The notes under the pieces are model-generated. The model did not search any database. It was given only the letters and a program-made list of their open reading frames with translations, and was not told the origin of the DNA. Below, piece by piece: positions 15,776-24,959 of a DNA stretch of 64,000 bases. How positions within the stretch are numbered: position 1 is the stretch's first letter; the number at the start of each line of letters is the position of its first letter. The stretch comes from Bradyrhizobium canariense (GTDB lineage: Bacteria > Pseudomonadota > Alphaproteobacteria > Rhizobiales > Xanthobacteraceae). The translations under genes and the position numbers were made by a program. The stretch spans positions 156,697 through 220,696 of the forward strand of contig NZ_JAFCKJ010000011.1 in NCBI RefSeq assembly GCF_018130465.1. Direction: 5' to 3'.

Positions 15776-18730
15776 ATGGCCAAAGCCGCCTCGAAAATAC
15801 CAGCGAAATCAAAGTCCTCCGCCAAGGCGAAAGCCGCGCCGGCAGCTCGCAAGGCCCTTGCCAAGAGCGCCCCGAAGCCGGCGGTCAAGGCCGCTGCCAA
15901 GGTCGCTGCGAAAGCCGCTGCCAAGCCGGCTGTGAAGCCTGCCGCCAAGGCCGTTTCAAAGGCACCGACCAAGCCGGTTGCGCCGAAGGCCGCCGTGAAG
16001 CCGGCACCGAGCAAGGCTGCGCCAACCAAGGTCGCGCCTGTTACGGCCAAGGCCGGCAAGTGGGTGTTCACGTTCGGCGACGGCAAGGCCGAGGGCAAAG
16101 CGGAGATGCGCGACCTGCTCGGCGGCAAGGGCGCCAACCTCGCCGAGATGGCCAATCTCGGCCTGCCGGTGCCTCCGGGCTTCACCATCCCGACCTCGGT
16201 CTGCACCTATTTCTACGCGCACGACAAATCCTACCCGAAGGAATTGCAGTCGCAGGTTGAGAAGGCGCTCGACCATGTCGGCAAGTTGACCGGCAAGATC
16301 TTTGGCGATTCCAGGAACCCGCTGCTCGTCTCCGTGCGCTCCGGCGGCCGCGCCTCGATGCCGGGCATGATGGACACGGTGCTCAATCTCGGCCTCAACG
16401 ACGAGACCGTGGAAGCGCTGTCGGAACTGTCGGGCGATCGCCGCTTCGCCTATGACAGCTATCGCCGCTTCATCACCATGTATTCGGATGTGGTGCTCGG
16501 CTTCGAGCATCATCATTTCGAGGAAATCCTCGACACCTTCAAGGACAGCCAGGGCTACACGCTCGACACCGATCTCACCGCCGACGACTGGGTCGATCTG
16601 GTCGGCAAGTACAAGGACGCGGTCGCGCGCGAAACCGGCAAGGATTTTCCGCAGAATCCGCACGACCAGCTCTGGGGCGCGATTGGCGCGGTGTTTTCAT
16701 CCTGGATGAACGCGCGCGCGGTGACCTATCGCAGGCTGCACGACATTCCGGAATCCTGGGGCACGGCGGTCAACGTGCAGGCCATGGTGTTCGGCAACAT
16801 GGGCGAGACCTCGGCGACCGGCGTTGCCTTCACGCGCAATCCCTCGACCGGCGAGAGCAAGCTCTACGGTGAGTTCCTGATCAACGCGCAAGGCGAGGAC
16901 GTGGTCGCGGGCATCCGCACGCCGCAGGACATCACCGAGGAAGCGCGGAAGGACTCGGGCTCCGACAAGGCGTCGATGGAAGCGGCGATGCCGGAGGCCT
17001 TCAAGGAGCTGACGCGGATCTACACGCTGCTCGAGAAGCACTACCGCGACATGCAGGACATGGAGTTCACAGTCGAGCAGGGCAAGCTCTGGATGCTCCA
17101 GACCCGCGGCGGTAAGCGCACCGCGAAAGCGGCGCTGCGCATCGCGGTCGAACTCGCCAATGAGGGCCTGATCACCAAGAAGGAAGCGGTGACGCGGATC
17201 GACCCCGCCTCGCTCGACCAGCTGCTGCATCCGACCATCGACCCCAACGCCAAGCGCGACGTGATCGCGACCGGCCTGCCGGCCTCGCCGGGTGCGGCCT
17301 CCGGCGAGATCGTGTTCTCCTCGGACGAAGCGGCCAAGCTTCAGGCCGACGGTCGCAAGGTGATTCTGGTCCGGATCGAGACCAGCCCCGAAGACATCCA
17401 CGGCATGCACGCCGCCGAAGGCATTTTGACCACCCGCGGCGGCATGACCTCGCATGCTGCGGTGGTCGCGCGCGGCATGGGCAAGCCCTGCGTCTCCGGC
17501 TGCGGCACCATCCGCGTCGATTACGGCCGCGGCACCATGAGCATCGGCTCGCGCACCTTCAAGACCGGCGACGTCATCACCATCGACGGCTCGCTCGGCC
17601 AGGTGCTCGCCGGCCGCATGCCGATGATCGAGCCCGAGTTGTCCGGCGAGTTCGGCACGCTGATGACGTGGGCCGACCAGGTCCGCAAGATCGGCGTGCG
17701 CGTCAACGCGGACACGCCGGAGGACGCGCACACCGCGATCAAGTTCGGCGCGGAAGGCATCGGCCTCTGCCGTACCGAGCACATGTTCTTCGAGGAGACG
17801 CGCATCCGCACGGTGCGCGAGATGATCCTCTCCGAGGACGAGCAGTCGCGCCGCGCCGCGCTGGCAAAACTGCTGCCGATGCAGCGCGCCGACTTCGTCG
17901 AGCTGTTCGAGATCATGAAGGGCCTGCCCGTCACGATCCGTTTGCTCGATCCGCCGCTGCACGAGTTCCTGCCGCACACCCATGCCGAGGTCGAGGAAGT
18001 GGCGCGCGCCATGAACACCGACCCGCGGCGTCTGGCCGACCGCGCGCGCGAGCTGTCGGAGTTCAATCCGATGCTCGGCTTCCGCGGCTGCCGTATCGCG
18101 ATCGCCTATCCCGAAATCGCCGAGATGCAGGCGCGCGCGATCTTCGAAGCCGCGGTCGAGGCCGAGAAGCGCACCGGCAAGGCCGTCGGCCTCGAGGTGA
18201 TGGTGCCGCTGATCGCCACCAAGATGGAGCTCGACCTCGTCAAGGCGCGGATTGATGCCACCGCGAAGGCGGTGATGCGCGACACCAACACCAAGCTTAC
18301 CTATCAGGTCGGCACCATGATTGAGCTGCCGCGCGCCTGCCTGCTCGCGGCCGAGATTGCAGAGAGTGCCGAGTTCTTCTCGTTCGGTACCAACGACCTC
18401 ACGCAGACGACGTACGGCATCAGCCGTGACGATGCCGCGAGCTTCCTCGGGACCTACGTGTCCAAGGGCATCCTGCCGATCGATCCCTTCGTCGCGCTCG
18501 ACCAGGAAGGCGTCGGCGAGCTCGTCAAGATCGGCGTCGCACGCGGGCGCAAGACGCGTGCCTCGCTCAAGGTCGGCATCTGCGGCGAGCACGGCGGCGA
18601 TCCCGCCTCCGTCGCCTTCTGCCACAATATCGGGCTCGACTACGTGTCGTGCTCGCCCTACCGCGTGCCGATCGCGCGCCTGGCAGCGGCGCAGGCCGCG
18701 CTCGGCAAGGCCGTGGCGAGCCAGGCGTAA
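15776..18730 (+). CDS. ppdK: Pyruvate, phosphate dikinase with lysine/alanine-rich N-terminal extension
   Basis: PPDK interconverts pyruvate + ATP + phosphate with PEP + AMP + PPi, linking glycolysis and gluconeogenesis. The enzyme core starts near residue 95 (KWVFTFGDGKAEG, then LLGGKGANLAEMANLGLPVPPGFTI) and runs to the end. It has the ATP-grasp domain, the swivelling phosphohistidine domain (ILTTRGGMTSHAAVVARGMG) with its regulatory Thr and catalytic His, and the PEP-binding barrel ending with the catalytic Cys in GICGEHGGDPASVAF. The first ~94 residues are almost only Ala, Lys, Pro, Ser, Thr and Val and are not part of the normal enzyme. Start is the ATG at 15776; a GTG three codons upstream is possible. 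A strong terminator follows. Confidence 0.96.
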   Translation: MAKAASKIPAKSKSSAKAKAAPAARKALAKSAPKPAVKAAAKVAAKAAAKPAVKPAAKAVSKAPTKPVAPKAAVKPAPSKAAPTKVAPVTAKAGKWVFTFGDGKAEGKAEMRDLLGGKGANLAEMANLGLPVPPGFTIPTSVCTYFYAHDKSYPKELQSQVEKALDHVGKLTGKIFGDSRNPLLVSVRSGGRASMPGMMDTVLNLGLNDETVEALSELSGDRRFAYDSYRRFITMYSDVVLGFEHHHFEEILDTFKDSQGYTLDTDLTADDWVDLVGKYKDAVARETGKDFPQNPHDQLWGAIGAVFSSWMNARAVTYRRLHDIPESWGTAVNVQAMVFGNMGETSATGVAFTRNPSTGESKLYGEFLINAQGEDVVAGIRTPQDITEEARKDSGSDKASMEAAMPEAFKELTRIYTLLEKHYRDMQDMEFTVEQGKLWMLQTRGGKRTAKAALRIAVELANEGLITKKEAVTRIDPASLDQLLHPTIDPNAKRDVIATGLPASPGAASGEIVFSSDEAAKLQADGRKVILVRIETSPEDIHGMHAAEGILTTRGGMTSHAAVVARGMGKPCVSGCGTIRVDYGRGTMSIGSRTFKTGDVITIDGSLGQVLAGRMPMIEPELSGEFGTLMTWADQVRKIGVRVNADTPEDAHTAIKFGAEGIGLCRTEHMFFEETRIRTVREMILSEDEQSRRAALAKLLPMQRADFVELFEIMKGLPVTIRLLDPPLHEFLPHTHAEVEEVARAMNTDPRRLADRARELSEFNPMLGFRGCRIAIAYPEIAEMQARAIFEAAVEAEKRTGKAVGLEVMVPLIATKMELDLVKARIDATAKAVMRDTNTKLTYQVGTMIELPRACLLAAEIAESAEFFSFGTNDLTQTTYGISRDDAASFLGTYVSKGILPIDPFVALDQEGVGELVKIGVARGRKTRASLKVGICGEHGGDPASVAFCHNIGLDYVSCSPYRVPIARLAAAQAALGKAVASQA

Positions 18731-18755
18731 GCGACGAGTTGAAATGTTGAGAGCG

Positions 18756-18788
18756 AAAGAGGCGGGGCAAAACCCCGCCTCTTTTCAT
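18756..18788 (+). terminator. Rho-independent terminator of ppdK
   Basis: A 12-bp stem, AAAGAGGCGGGG at 18756-18767 and CCCCGCCTCTTT at 18773-18784, with a CAAAA loop, ends in a T-rich tract (TTTTCATTT). It lies 26 bases after the ppdK stop. The flanking A and T runs make it usable in both directions. Confidence 0.9.
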
Positions 18789-18869
18789 TTGGGGCGACGC
18801 TCTTTCCACACCGTCATGGCTTCGCCGCGCTCGCAATGACGAGATCGTTGCACGCGATCACCACACACT

Positions 18870-18980
18870 CACTGTCATCGCCCGGCTTGACCGGGCGATC
18901 CAGTGCGCCGAGACAGCAATGATAGAAGCAAGAAGCCGCGGCGCACGAGATGCCCCGATCAAGTCGGGGCATGACAGCGG
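18870..18980. repeat. Palindromic intergenic repeats between ppdK and the wall hydrolase gene
   Basis: The 534-base gap from 18731 to 19264 holds the ppdK terminator, a short piece of the GTCATTGCGAGC family near 18833, and this element. CACTGTCATCGCCCGGCTTG and CCGGGCGATCCAGTG form one hairpin at 18870-18905, and ATGCCCCGATCAAGTCGGGGCAT forms a second at 18950-18972. The remaining bases (about 18981-19264) are more AT-rich near the gene start and probably contain its promoter; I see no gene in them. Confidence 0.7.
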
Positions 18981-19264
18981 TGATGTGGAAGCGCATCGCG
19001 CAACACCGGGAACTCATCGCCCGTCCCGTAATGATACGTGGGCGCAAGAGTTCCTTCACCATTCGCGTTGACCAATTGTTTACCCCGTCGCGTCAGGGCG
19101 CATTTACCAACGCGCATCATCACCCCGTGAAAACACCTGCGATTGCTTGCGTGTGCCGCATGCGCAACGCCGATTAACGCCCCGGCAACCTAAATTAGAT
19201 ACTCACGATAAAGATCGAATTGCACGGATGCACTGCGGCTCGATTTTTCTAGCGTAAGCGTAGC

Positions 19265-20731
19265 GTGAGCGTATCGATGTTTTTGTTGCGTAACCATCCG
19301 AAGGGCGCGCGGTTCGCGTCCTTCGGCATCGGTCTCTGCATCTTCGCATTGATGCCGAGAGAGACCGGCTATCAGGACATTGCCTCGCTGCTGGCGCGCC
19401 AACCCGGCGTCGCGGAGCGCTGGCAGAAGCAGGTGTTCTCTGCTGCGTCCTCCATACAGCTCGCCACCTACAGTTTTTCCCGGCCGATCGGCACTTCGGC
19501 TCCGCAGAGCGCGATGGTTCGCCTCGCGAGCCTCGACGGCCGCGACGTCACGGGCGCGATCAGCCGCAATCCGGCGCTTCAGGCGCCGCCGCGCTACCAG
19601 GCCGCCGATTTTCCCAAGGTCGATCGCTCCATGAAGGGTGATCGCCTCGCAACGATCACACCGCCGCAGGCTCCCGAAGCGGGCGCGCCGACGGCAGCGC
19701 CCGCGCAGGAAGATCCCGCGACGTCGAACAGCTCGGTGTTCGGCGCCAAGACCGTCGCGCTGCCACAGGCGATGTCGCCGGAGTCCGCGGCCGCGCTCGA
19801 TCCCGAACTCGCGGAAGCGCTGCGCGCGCCGCCGCTGCCGCAATACACCAATGCGCCACAAGCCAGTGATGCTGCGCGCTCGCTCGCGCTCCAACCGCTC
19901 GAAGCGCTGAAGCAGGCGACCATTCCGGCTGCACCGCCGCGCGATCCATTCCGCGTCAAGACCTCGAACCTGTTCTTCGGCAGCTCCTCGCTCGGCGGCA
20001 ATGTCGAGAGCATCGAGAGCTGGCAGCCCGGTGCCGAGCCGCTGATCGTGATGCCCGACCCCGACATGAAGGTGACGGCCTCGCTGTCGCCGCCGACGGA
20101 AGAGATTGCGAAGGATATCGAGAGCGGCGAGAGCGTCGCGCCGAAGGGCGAAGTCAACGTCGACAACCAGCGCGCCAGATCGCCGGCGGAGCGGCTCGCA
20201 CTCGACGACAAGTCGCGCGCGAAGTCTGAAAAATGCCTCGCAGAAGCCGTCTATTTCGAGTCCCGCGGCGAGGCCGTGCGCGGACAGATGGCGGTTGCGC
20301 AGGTGGTGATGAACCGCGTGTTCTCCGGCAAATATCCGGACACCGTGTGCGGCGCGGTCTATCAGAACAAGCACCGCCATCTCGCCTGCCAGTTCACCTT
20401 CGCCTGCGACAACAATGCCGACGTGATCCGCGAGCCCGAGATGTGGGAGCGTGCGAAAAAGATTTCGAAGGCCATGCTCGACGGCCAGATCTGGCTGCCC
20501 GAGGTCGGCAAGTCCACGCACTACCACGCCTACTGGGTACGCCCGTCCTGGGTCGCCGAGATGAAGAAGATGTACAAGACCGGCGTGCACACCTTCTATC
20601 GCCCGCGCGCCTGGGGCGACGGCAGCGAGGAGCCGAGCTGGGGCACCCCGGCGCAGACCGCCGCGCTCTCCGCCGAGCTCACCCAGGAAGCCAAGAGCTC
20701 CGCCGAGATGGGCGCGACCGAGCGGCGGTAG
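19265..20731 (+). CDS. Cell wall hydrolase, SleB-like (Hydrolase_2 family)
   Basis: A 488-residue protein. The N-terminus has a hydrophobic stretch (FASFGIGLCIFALM) that can act as a membrane anchor or signal. Residues ~100-310 are low-complexity, Pro/Ala-rich and unlikely to be folded. The C-terminal ~170 residues are the SleB-like lytic domain: KCLAEAVYFESRGEAVRGQM with the catalytic Glu, AVAQVVMNRVFSGKYPDTVC, HLACQFTFACD, and later KSTHYHAYWVRPSW. Such enzymes cleave peptidoglycan glycan strands in the periplasm. The start is a GTG at 19265; an ATG at 19277 in the same frame is the alternative. Confidence 0.88.
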   Translation: MSVSMFLLRNHPKGARFASFGIGLCIFALMPRETGYQDIASLLARQPGVAERWQKQVFSAASSIQLATYSFSRPIGTSAPQSAMVRLASLDGRDVTGAISRNPALQAPPRYQAADFPKVDRSMKGDRLATITPPQAPEAGAPTAAPAQEDPATSNSSVFGAKTVALPQAMSPESAAALDPELAEALRAPPLPQYTNAPQASDAARSLALQPLEALKQATIPAAPPRDPFRVKTSNLFFGSSSLGGNVESIESWQPGAEPLIVMPDPDMKVTASLSPPTEEIAKDIESGESVAPKGEVNVDNQRARSPAERLALDDKSRAKSEKCLAEAVYFESRGEAVRGQMAVAQVVMNRVFSGKYPDTVCGAVYQNKHRHLACQFTFACDNNADVIREPEMWERAKKISKAMLDGQIWLPEVGKSTHYHAYWVRPSWVAEMKKMYKTGVHTFYRPRAWGDGSEEPSWGTPAQTAALSAELTQEAKSSAEMGATERR

Positions 20732-20746
20732 TCGTTCACAAGAGTT

Positions 20747-20832
20747 CGTCATGCCCGGGCTTGTCCCGGGCATCCACGTTCTTTGCACCGAGTTGCAAGG
20801 CGTGGATGGCCGGGACAAGCCCGGCCATGACG
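20747..20832. repeat. Palindromic intergenic repeat (CGTCATGCCCGGGCTTG family)
   Basis: CGTCATGCCCGGGCTTGTCC at 20747 pairs with GGACAAGCCCGGCCATGACG ending at 20832. An inner pair ATCCACG / CGTGGAT and TTGCA sequences lie at the centre. It lies between the converging wall-hydrolase and nadC genes and can serve as a shared terminator. Confidence 0.8.
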
Positions 20833-20848
20833 GAGAGGGAAGCCCTCC

Positions 20849-21727
20849 TCACGCCTCGATATCCAGCGCGCAGTCGAAATTCGGCGCCGAATGCGTCAGC
20901 GCGCCGGATGAGGCGTAGTCGACACCGGTCGCCGCGATGGCTGCGATCGAGTCCAGGGTGACACCGCCAGATGCCTCCAGTTTGAGGCGTCCCGCGTTGA
21001 GCCCCACGGCTTCGCGCAACGTCGCAATGTCCATGTTGTCGAGCAGCACGGCGTCGGCAAGGCCGGTGTCGAGCACCTCGCGCAACTGCGGGAGCGTGTC
21101 GACCTCGATCTCGATCTTGACCAGATGGCCGGCATGGGCGCGGGCGCGCTCCAGAACGGGGCGGATGCCGCCGGCGACCGCAATGTGGTTGTCCTTGATC
21201 AGGATCGCGTCGTCGAGGCCGAAGCGGTGATTGAAGCCGCCGCCGCAGCGTACCGCGTATTTCTCCAACGCGCGCAGCCCTGGCGTGGTTTTTCGCGTGC
21301 AGCAGATCCGCATCCTGGTGCCTTCGGTGCGCGCAACGTAGTCCGCCGTGAGCGTCGCAACGCCCGACAGGCGGCCGACGAAATTCAGCGCGGTCCGCTC
21401 CGCCGTGAGAATGGCGCGTGCCGGCCCCGAGATCGTCAGCACCTGCTGCCCGCGGGTGACGCGCGCGGCGTCGCGAACATGTGCGCGTATCTCGATGTCG
21501 GGCGAAAGCTTTTGCAGGGTGGCGAGCGCCAGCGGCAAGCCGGCGATCACGCCGGACTGCCGTGCGACCAGGATCGCTTGCGCCTTCGTTGCTTCGGGAA
21601 TCGTCGCAAGCGAGGTGATGTCGCCGGCGCGGCCGAGATCCTCATCGAGCGCACGCAGCACGGCCTCGTCGACCGCGAGCGGGGAGAGAAAGGCGTCGGG
21701 ATAGAGCAGAGAGATCGGGGTGATCAT
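20849..21727 (-). CDS. nadC: Nicotinate-nucleotide diphosphorylase (carboxylating), quinolinate phosphoribosyltransferase
   Basis: NadC converts quinolinate and PRPP to nicotinate mononucleotide, CO2 and PPi, the third step of de novo NAD synthesis. The 292-residue protein has the family blocks [12 protein letters not shown] near the start, [37 protein letters not shown] (substrate-binding Arg/Lys), [26 protein letters not shown] and LLDNM, then [10 protein letters not shown]. The ATG at 21727 is chosen because GGAG lies six bases upstream. An in-frame ATG four codons earlier (21739) overlaps the nadB stop but has no ribosome-binding site. Third gene of nadABC. Confidence 0.95.
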   Translation of the reverse strand: MITPISLLYPDAFLSPLAVDEAVLRALDEDLGRAGDITSLATIPEATKAQAILVARQSGVIAGLPLALATLQKLSPDIEIRAHVRDAARVTRGQQVLTISGPARAILTAERTALNFVGRLSGVATLTADYVARTEGTRMRICCTRKTTPGLRALEKYAVRCGGGFNHRFGLDDAILIKDNHIAVAGGIRPVLERARAHAGHLVKIEIEVDTLPQLREVLDTGLADAVLLDNMDIATLREAVGLNAGRLKLEASGGVTLDSIAAIAATGVDYASSGALTHSAPNFDCALDIEA

Positions 21728-21738
21728 GGAAAACTCCA

Positions 21739-23346
21739 TCAGGCGATCATGGGTTGTGCGATTCGTGATGTCGGGCGTTCGGTCAGGCCGTCCGCGATCT
21801 CGCGTGCCGCCGAGAGCATGGTCATGGTGCGTTGCGCGAGTGCGGGAACGTCCGCGGAATGGTCGGAGCGGAAATGCGCGCCGCGGCTCTCGCGCCGGTT
21901 CCAGGCCGAGGCCGCCACGAGCAGGGCTGCCGTTGCCATGTTGCGGACCGCGATGCTCGTGGCCTCGCGTTCGAGCGCGGCAAAGCTGCGCTGGGCTTCC
22001 GCAAGCCCATCGCCATCGCGGATCACGCCGACATGCGCGCTCATCAGCGTTCGCAGCCGCTTCACGGCCGCAGTATCCGGCGCGCCGCCGTGCGGCGTCA
22101 CTACGTCCGAAAGGCGGGCGGGCGAGGGGATGGTGCGGCCGGCGATGTCGTCGGCGATGCGCGCGGCGTAGACCACGGCCTCCAGCAGCGAATTCGACGC
22201 AAGCCGGTTCGCGCCATGTGCGCCGGAGGACGACACTTCGCCGCCGGCCCAGAGCCCGTCGATCGAGCTGCGGCCGCGATCGTCCACCGCGATGCCGCCC
22301 ATGTGATAGTGCGCCGCCGGCGCGATCGGGATGGCCTGCGTGGCGGGGTCGATGCCGGCGGCGATGCAGCTTGCATGAACGGTCGGGAATTTGTCGGCAA
22401 AACGCGCACCCAGCGCCTGCCGCGCATCGAGGAAGGCGCCGCGCCCGGCCGCGATCTCGGCGAACACGCCGCGGGCCACGATATCGCGCGGTGCGAGCTC
22501 GGCGAGCGGATGGCGCGCCGCCATGAAGCGCTCGCCATGGCCGTTGATCAGCGTCGCGCCTTCGCCGCGCAGCGCTTCTGTGGCGAGCGGCGCCGGATCG
22601 CGGCCGACCATGATGGCGGTGGGGTGAAATTGCACGAACTCGGGATCTGCAATGACCGCGCCCACGCGTGCGGCGATCGCAAGGCCGGATCCGCCCGCCT
22701 CACACGGATTGGTAGTGACCGCATAGAGATGGCCGATGCCGCCGGTGGCGAGCACCACCGTGCGCGCGGTGAGCAGGATCGGCCGTGCGGCGAAATTGCC
22801 GGCTGCGCGCAATTGAAGGCCGGTGACGGCGCCGTCGTCGGTCAACAGTGCTTCGGCGACGAAACCTTCGATCAGTCGGATCGACGGCGTGCGTCGCACG
22901 GCATCGCCCAGCGCCGCGATGATGGCGGCGCCCGCGCCATCGCCGCGCACATGCACGATGCGCCGCGCCGAGTGTGCGGCTTCGCGCCCGACTGCGAGCC
23001 TGCCTTCGAGATCGCGGTCGAACGGCACGCCATAGGCGAGCAGATCGTGAATCCGCGGCGCGGCCTCGCGCGCGATCCCCAGTGCGACGGCTTGGTCGAC
23101 GATGCCGCCGCCGACCGCGATCGTATCCGCGGCGTGCGCTTCCGGCGTATCGCCCTCGGCCACGGCCGCGGCGATGCCGCCTTGCGCCCAGGCGGACGAC
23201 GCGCCCTGTCCGAGCGGCGCAGCCGAGATCAGCGTCACAGGCCGCGGCGCGAGCTTCAGTGCGCAAAAGAGTCCGGCGAGACCGCCGCCGACGATGACGA
23301 CGTCGTCGGCGCTGCGGGTGAGGTCGTGGATGTTGTTTGTTGTCAT
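21739..23346 (-). CDS. nadB: L-aspartate oxidase
   Basis: NadB oxidises L-aspartate to iminoaspartate with FAD, the first step of de novo NAD synthesis. The 535-residue protein starts at the ATG at 23346 (GGAG six bases upstream); a GTG seven codons earlier is open but weaker. Near the N-terminus is the FAD-binding [17 protein letters not shown], later [16 protein letters not shown], the flavin-binding [17 protein letters not shown], and FVQFHPTAI. Further blocks are [53 protein letters not shown] and [15 protein letters not shown]. It lies between nadA and nadC. Confidence 0.95.
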   Translation of the reverse strand: MTTNNIHDLTRSADDVVIVGGGLAGLFCALKLAPRPVTLISAAPLGQGASSAWAQGGIAAAVAEGDTPEAHAADTIAVGGGIVDQAVALGIAREAAPRIHDLLAYGVPFDRDLEGRLAVGREAAHSARRIVHVRGDGAGAAIIAALGDAVRRTPSIRLIEGFVAEALLTDDGAVTGLQLRAAGNFAARPILLTARTVVLATGGIGHLYAVTTNPCEAGGSGLAIAARVGAVIADPEFVQFHPTAIMVGRDPAPLATEALRGEGATLINGHGERFMAARHPLAELAPRDIVARGVFAEIAAGRGAFLDARQALGARFADKFPTVHASCIAAGIDPATQAIPIAPAAHYHMGGIAVDDRGRSSIDGLWAGGEVSSSGAHGANRLASNSLLEAVVYAARIADDIAGRTIPSPARLSDVVTPHGGAPDTAAVKRLRTLMSAHVGVIRDGDGLAEAQRSFAALEREATSIAVRNMATAALLVAASAWNRRESRGAHFRSDHSADVPALAQRTMTMLSAAREIADGLTERPTSRIAQPMIA

Positions 23347-23368
23347 AGCTTTCTCCAAGTTCTCCACC

Positions 23369-23512
23369 GTCGTCCCGGCGAAGGCCGGGACCCATACTCC
23401 GCAGCAGGAGTTGTTTGGTTGAGCTGCTCGACGTCGTTCTTCGTACCGACATCTTCCTGTGGTTATGGGTCCCGGCCCCCCGTGCGCAATTGCGCACTAG
23501 GCCGGGACGACG
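23369..23512. repeat. Palindromic repeat (GTCGTCCCGGC family) inside the nadA-nadB gap
   Basis: GTCGTCCCGGCGAAGGCCGG, then GACCCATA, at 23369 is mirrored by a complement ending at 23512 that contains TATGGGTCCCGGCC and GCCGGGACGAC. The right arm is interrupted by the palindrome GTGCGCAATTGCGCAC, which is also present in the 50.4 kb copy. The element occupies nearly the whole 179-base gap between nadA and nadB, so it will be transcribed within the operon. Confidence 0.85.
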
Positions 23513-23525
23513 GCTGTGTGTGGTG

Positions 23526-24629
23526 CTAATTCTTCAAATTGATCATCCGCTCGACCGAGCGCCGCGCGCGTTGCGCGAGCGCGGGATCGATCGTGACCTC
23601 TTCACGAAGCGTCAGCAGGCTCTCCAGAATGTTGGCGAGCGTGATGCGCTTCATGTGCGGGCAGATGTTGCAGGGGCGCAGCATCTCCACATCGGGCAGC
23701 TCGGCCCGCACATTGTCGGCCATCGAGCATTCGGTGATCATCACCAGCCGCCGCGGCCGCCGCTCGCGCACCCAGTTGATCATGTGCGCGGTCGAGCCCG
23801 TGAAGTCGGCCTCGGCCAGCACGTCCGGTGGGCATTCGGGATGGGCGATGATCTGCACGGAGGGGTCGGCCTCGCGGTAGCTGCGCAGCTCGGCGCCAGT
23901 GAAACGCTCGTGCACCTCGCAGGCGCCCTTCCAGGCGATGATCTTCACGTCGGTCTTCGAGGCCACGTAAGTGGCGAGATATCGGTCCGGAAGGAAGATC
24001 ACGCTCGGCACGCCGAGGCTCTCGACCACCTGCACCGCGTTCGACGAGGTGCAGCAGATATCGACTTCGGCCTTCACTTCTGCGGAGGTGTTGACATAGG
24101 CAACGACAGGCACGCCGGGAAATTTTTCGCGGAGCAGGCGAACGTCGGCGCCGGTGATGCTGGCGGCGAGCGAGCAGCCGGCGCGCGTATCGGGGATCAG
24201 CACCGTCTTGTCCGGATTGAGCAGTTTTGACGTCTCCGCCATGAAGTGCACGCCGCACTGGACGATGATGTCGGCCTTCACCTTGGTGGCTTCGACCGCG
24301 AGCTGGAGCGAATCGCCGCCGATGTCGGCGACGCAGTGGAAGATCTCCGGCGCCTGGTAATTGTGCGCGAGGATCACCGCGCCCCGCGCCTGCTTCAGCT
24401 CGTTGATCGCCTTGATCGTCGGGGCCATCAGCGGCCATTCGATCGGCGGGATCACATGTTTTACGCGCTCGTAAAGCGGCGCAGTGGCTCGCTCGACCTC
24501 CGGCGTCCATTCCAGCGAAGGCATCGGCAGCGGAGGTCCGGTTCGCGCCTCGGCCCGGGGCGAGGTGATGACCTGGCCCTGCGGCCGGTTGGCAAAGTCG
24601 TCGGGGCCGTAAATTCCAGTTAGCGGCAT
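23526..24629 (-). CDS. nadA: Quinolinate synthase
   Basis: NadA condenses iminoaspartate with dihydroxyacetone phosphate to quinolinate, using a [4Fe-4S] cluster, step two of NAD synthesis. The 367-residue protein has [27 protein letters not shown], the cluster cysteines in [24 protein letters not shown] and [16 protein letters not shown], and [19 protein letters not shown] lies five bases before the ATG. It is the first gene of nadA-nadB-nadC and is preceded by two palindromic operators and a good promoter. Confidence 0.96.
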   Translation of the reverse strand: MPLTGIYGPDDFANRPQGQVITSPRAEARTGPPLPMPSLEWTPEVERATAPLYERVKHVIPPIEWPLMAPTIKAINELKQARGAVILAHNYQAPEIFHCVADIGGDSLQLAVEATKVKADIIVQCGVHFMAETSKLLNPDKTVLIPDTRAGCSLAASITGADVRLLREKFPGVPVVAYVNTSAEVKAEVDICCTSSNAVQVVESLGVPSVIFLPDRYLATYVASKTDVKIIAWKGACEVHERFTGAELRSYREADPSVQIIAHPECPPDVLAEADFTGSTAHMINWVRERRPRRLVMITECSMADNVRAELPDVEMLRPCNICPHMKRITLANILESLLTLREEVTIDPALAQRARRSVERMINLKN

Positions 24630-24652
24630 CGAAGCCTCCCGTACATGTTAGT

Positions 24653-24671
24653 TATACTCAAGATGAGCATA
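24653..24671. promoter_or_regulatory. Candidate NadQ operator, nadA-proximal copy
   Basis: The 19-base imperfect palindrome TATACTCA-AGA-TGAGCATA lies 23 bases upstream of the nadA start codon. It has the same arms and the same 3-base spacing as a second site 65 bases away. Binding by NadQ, whose gene lies at 39285-40253 in this window, is an inference from the regulator type and the target operon. Confidence 0.7.
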
Positions 24672-24711
24672 TAAGGAGCCTGAGAAATCCGGCCGAGAGG
24701 CCGGGTGGATC

Positions 24712-24740
24712 ATTCTATATGCTCACTCTGAGCAAATCAA
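24712..24740 (-). promoter_or_regulatory. Predicted sigma70-type promoter of nadABC
   Basis: Read on the minus strand, TTGATT (24740-24735) and TAGAAT (24717-24712) are separated by exactly 17 bases, a near-consensus -35/-10 pair. Transcription would start near 24705, about 75 bases before the nadA ATG. The distal palindrome fills the spacer between the two boxes, so a protein bound there would block RNA polymerase. Confidence 0.65.
24718..24736. promoter_or_regulatory. Candidate NadQ operator, distal copy within the promoter spacer
   Basis: TATGCTCA-CTC-TGAGCAAA, a 19-base palindrome with the same arms as the copy at 24653. It overlaps the 17-base spacer of the predicted nadA promoter. The rest of the 330-base divergent region up to the MFS gene (24960) shows no other feature that I can name. 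Confidence 0.7.
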
Positions 24741-24959
24741 AGATAACACGCCGCGGAGAGAGCCGCTAGATCCTGCCGCACACATTCCCGTCAAGTCGCG
24801 ACTTGCTTCGCCCGGCGAGGTCTCGGCGAAACGCAATGCTCCGGCGGCAGCCCTTCGTGGAACGCAATCATTTTTGACTTGGGGTTTTCATGCATCTGCA
24901 TTAAACGCCTCTTCCGCGGCTACCTATTCCGGATCCGCCAACGACAGACGAGGAACACC

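Noticed and set aside
16697-18625. 642-codon minus-strand frame opposite ppdK
   Set aside because: Antisense shadow of a certain PPDK gene; His/Arg/Asp-rich nonsense composition.
21832-23529. 565-codon plus-strand frame opposite nadB
   Set aside because: Shadow of nadB; composition is Arg/Gly/His-rich without domain pattern.
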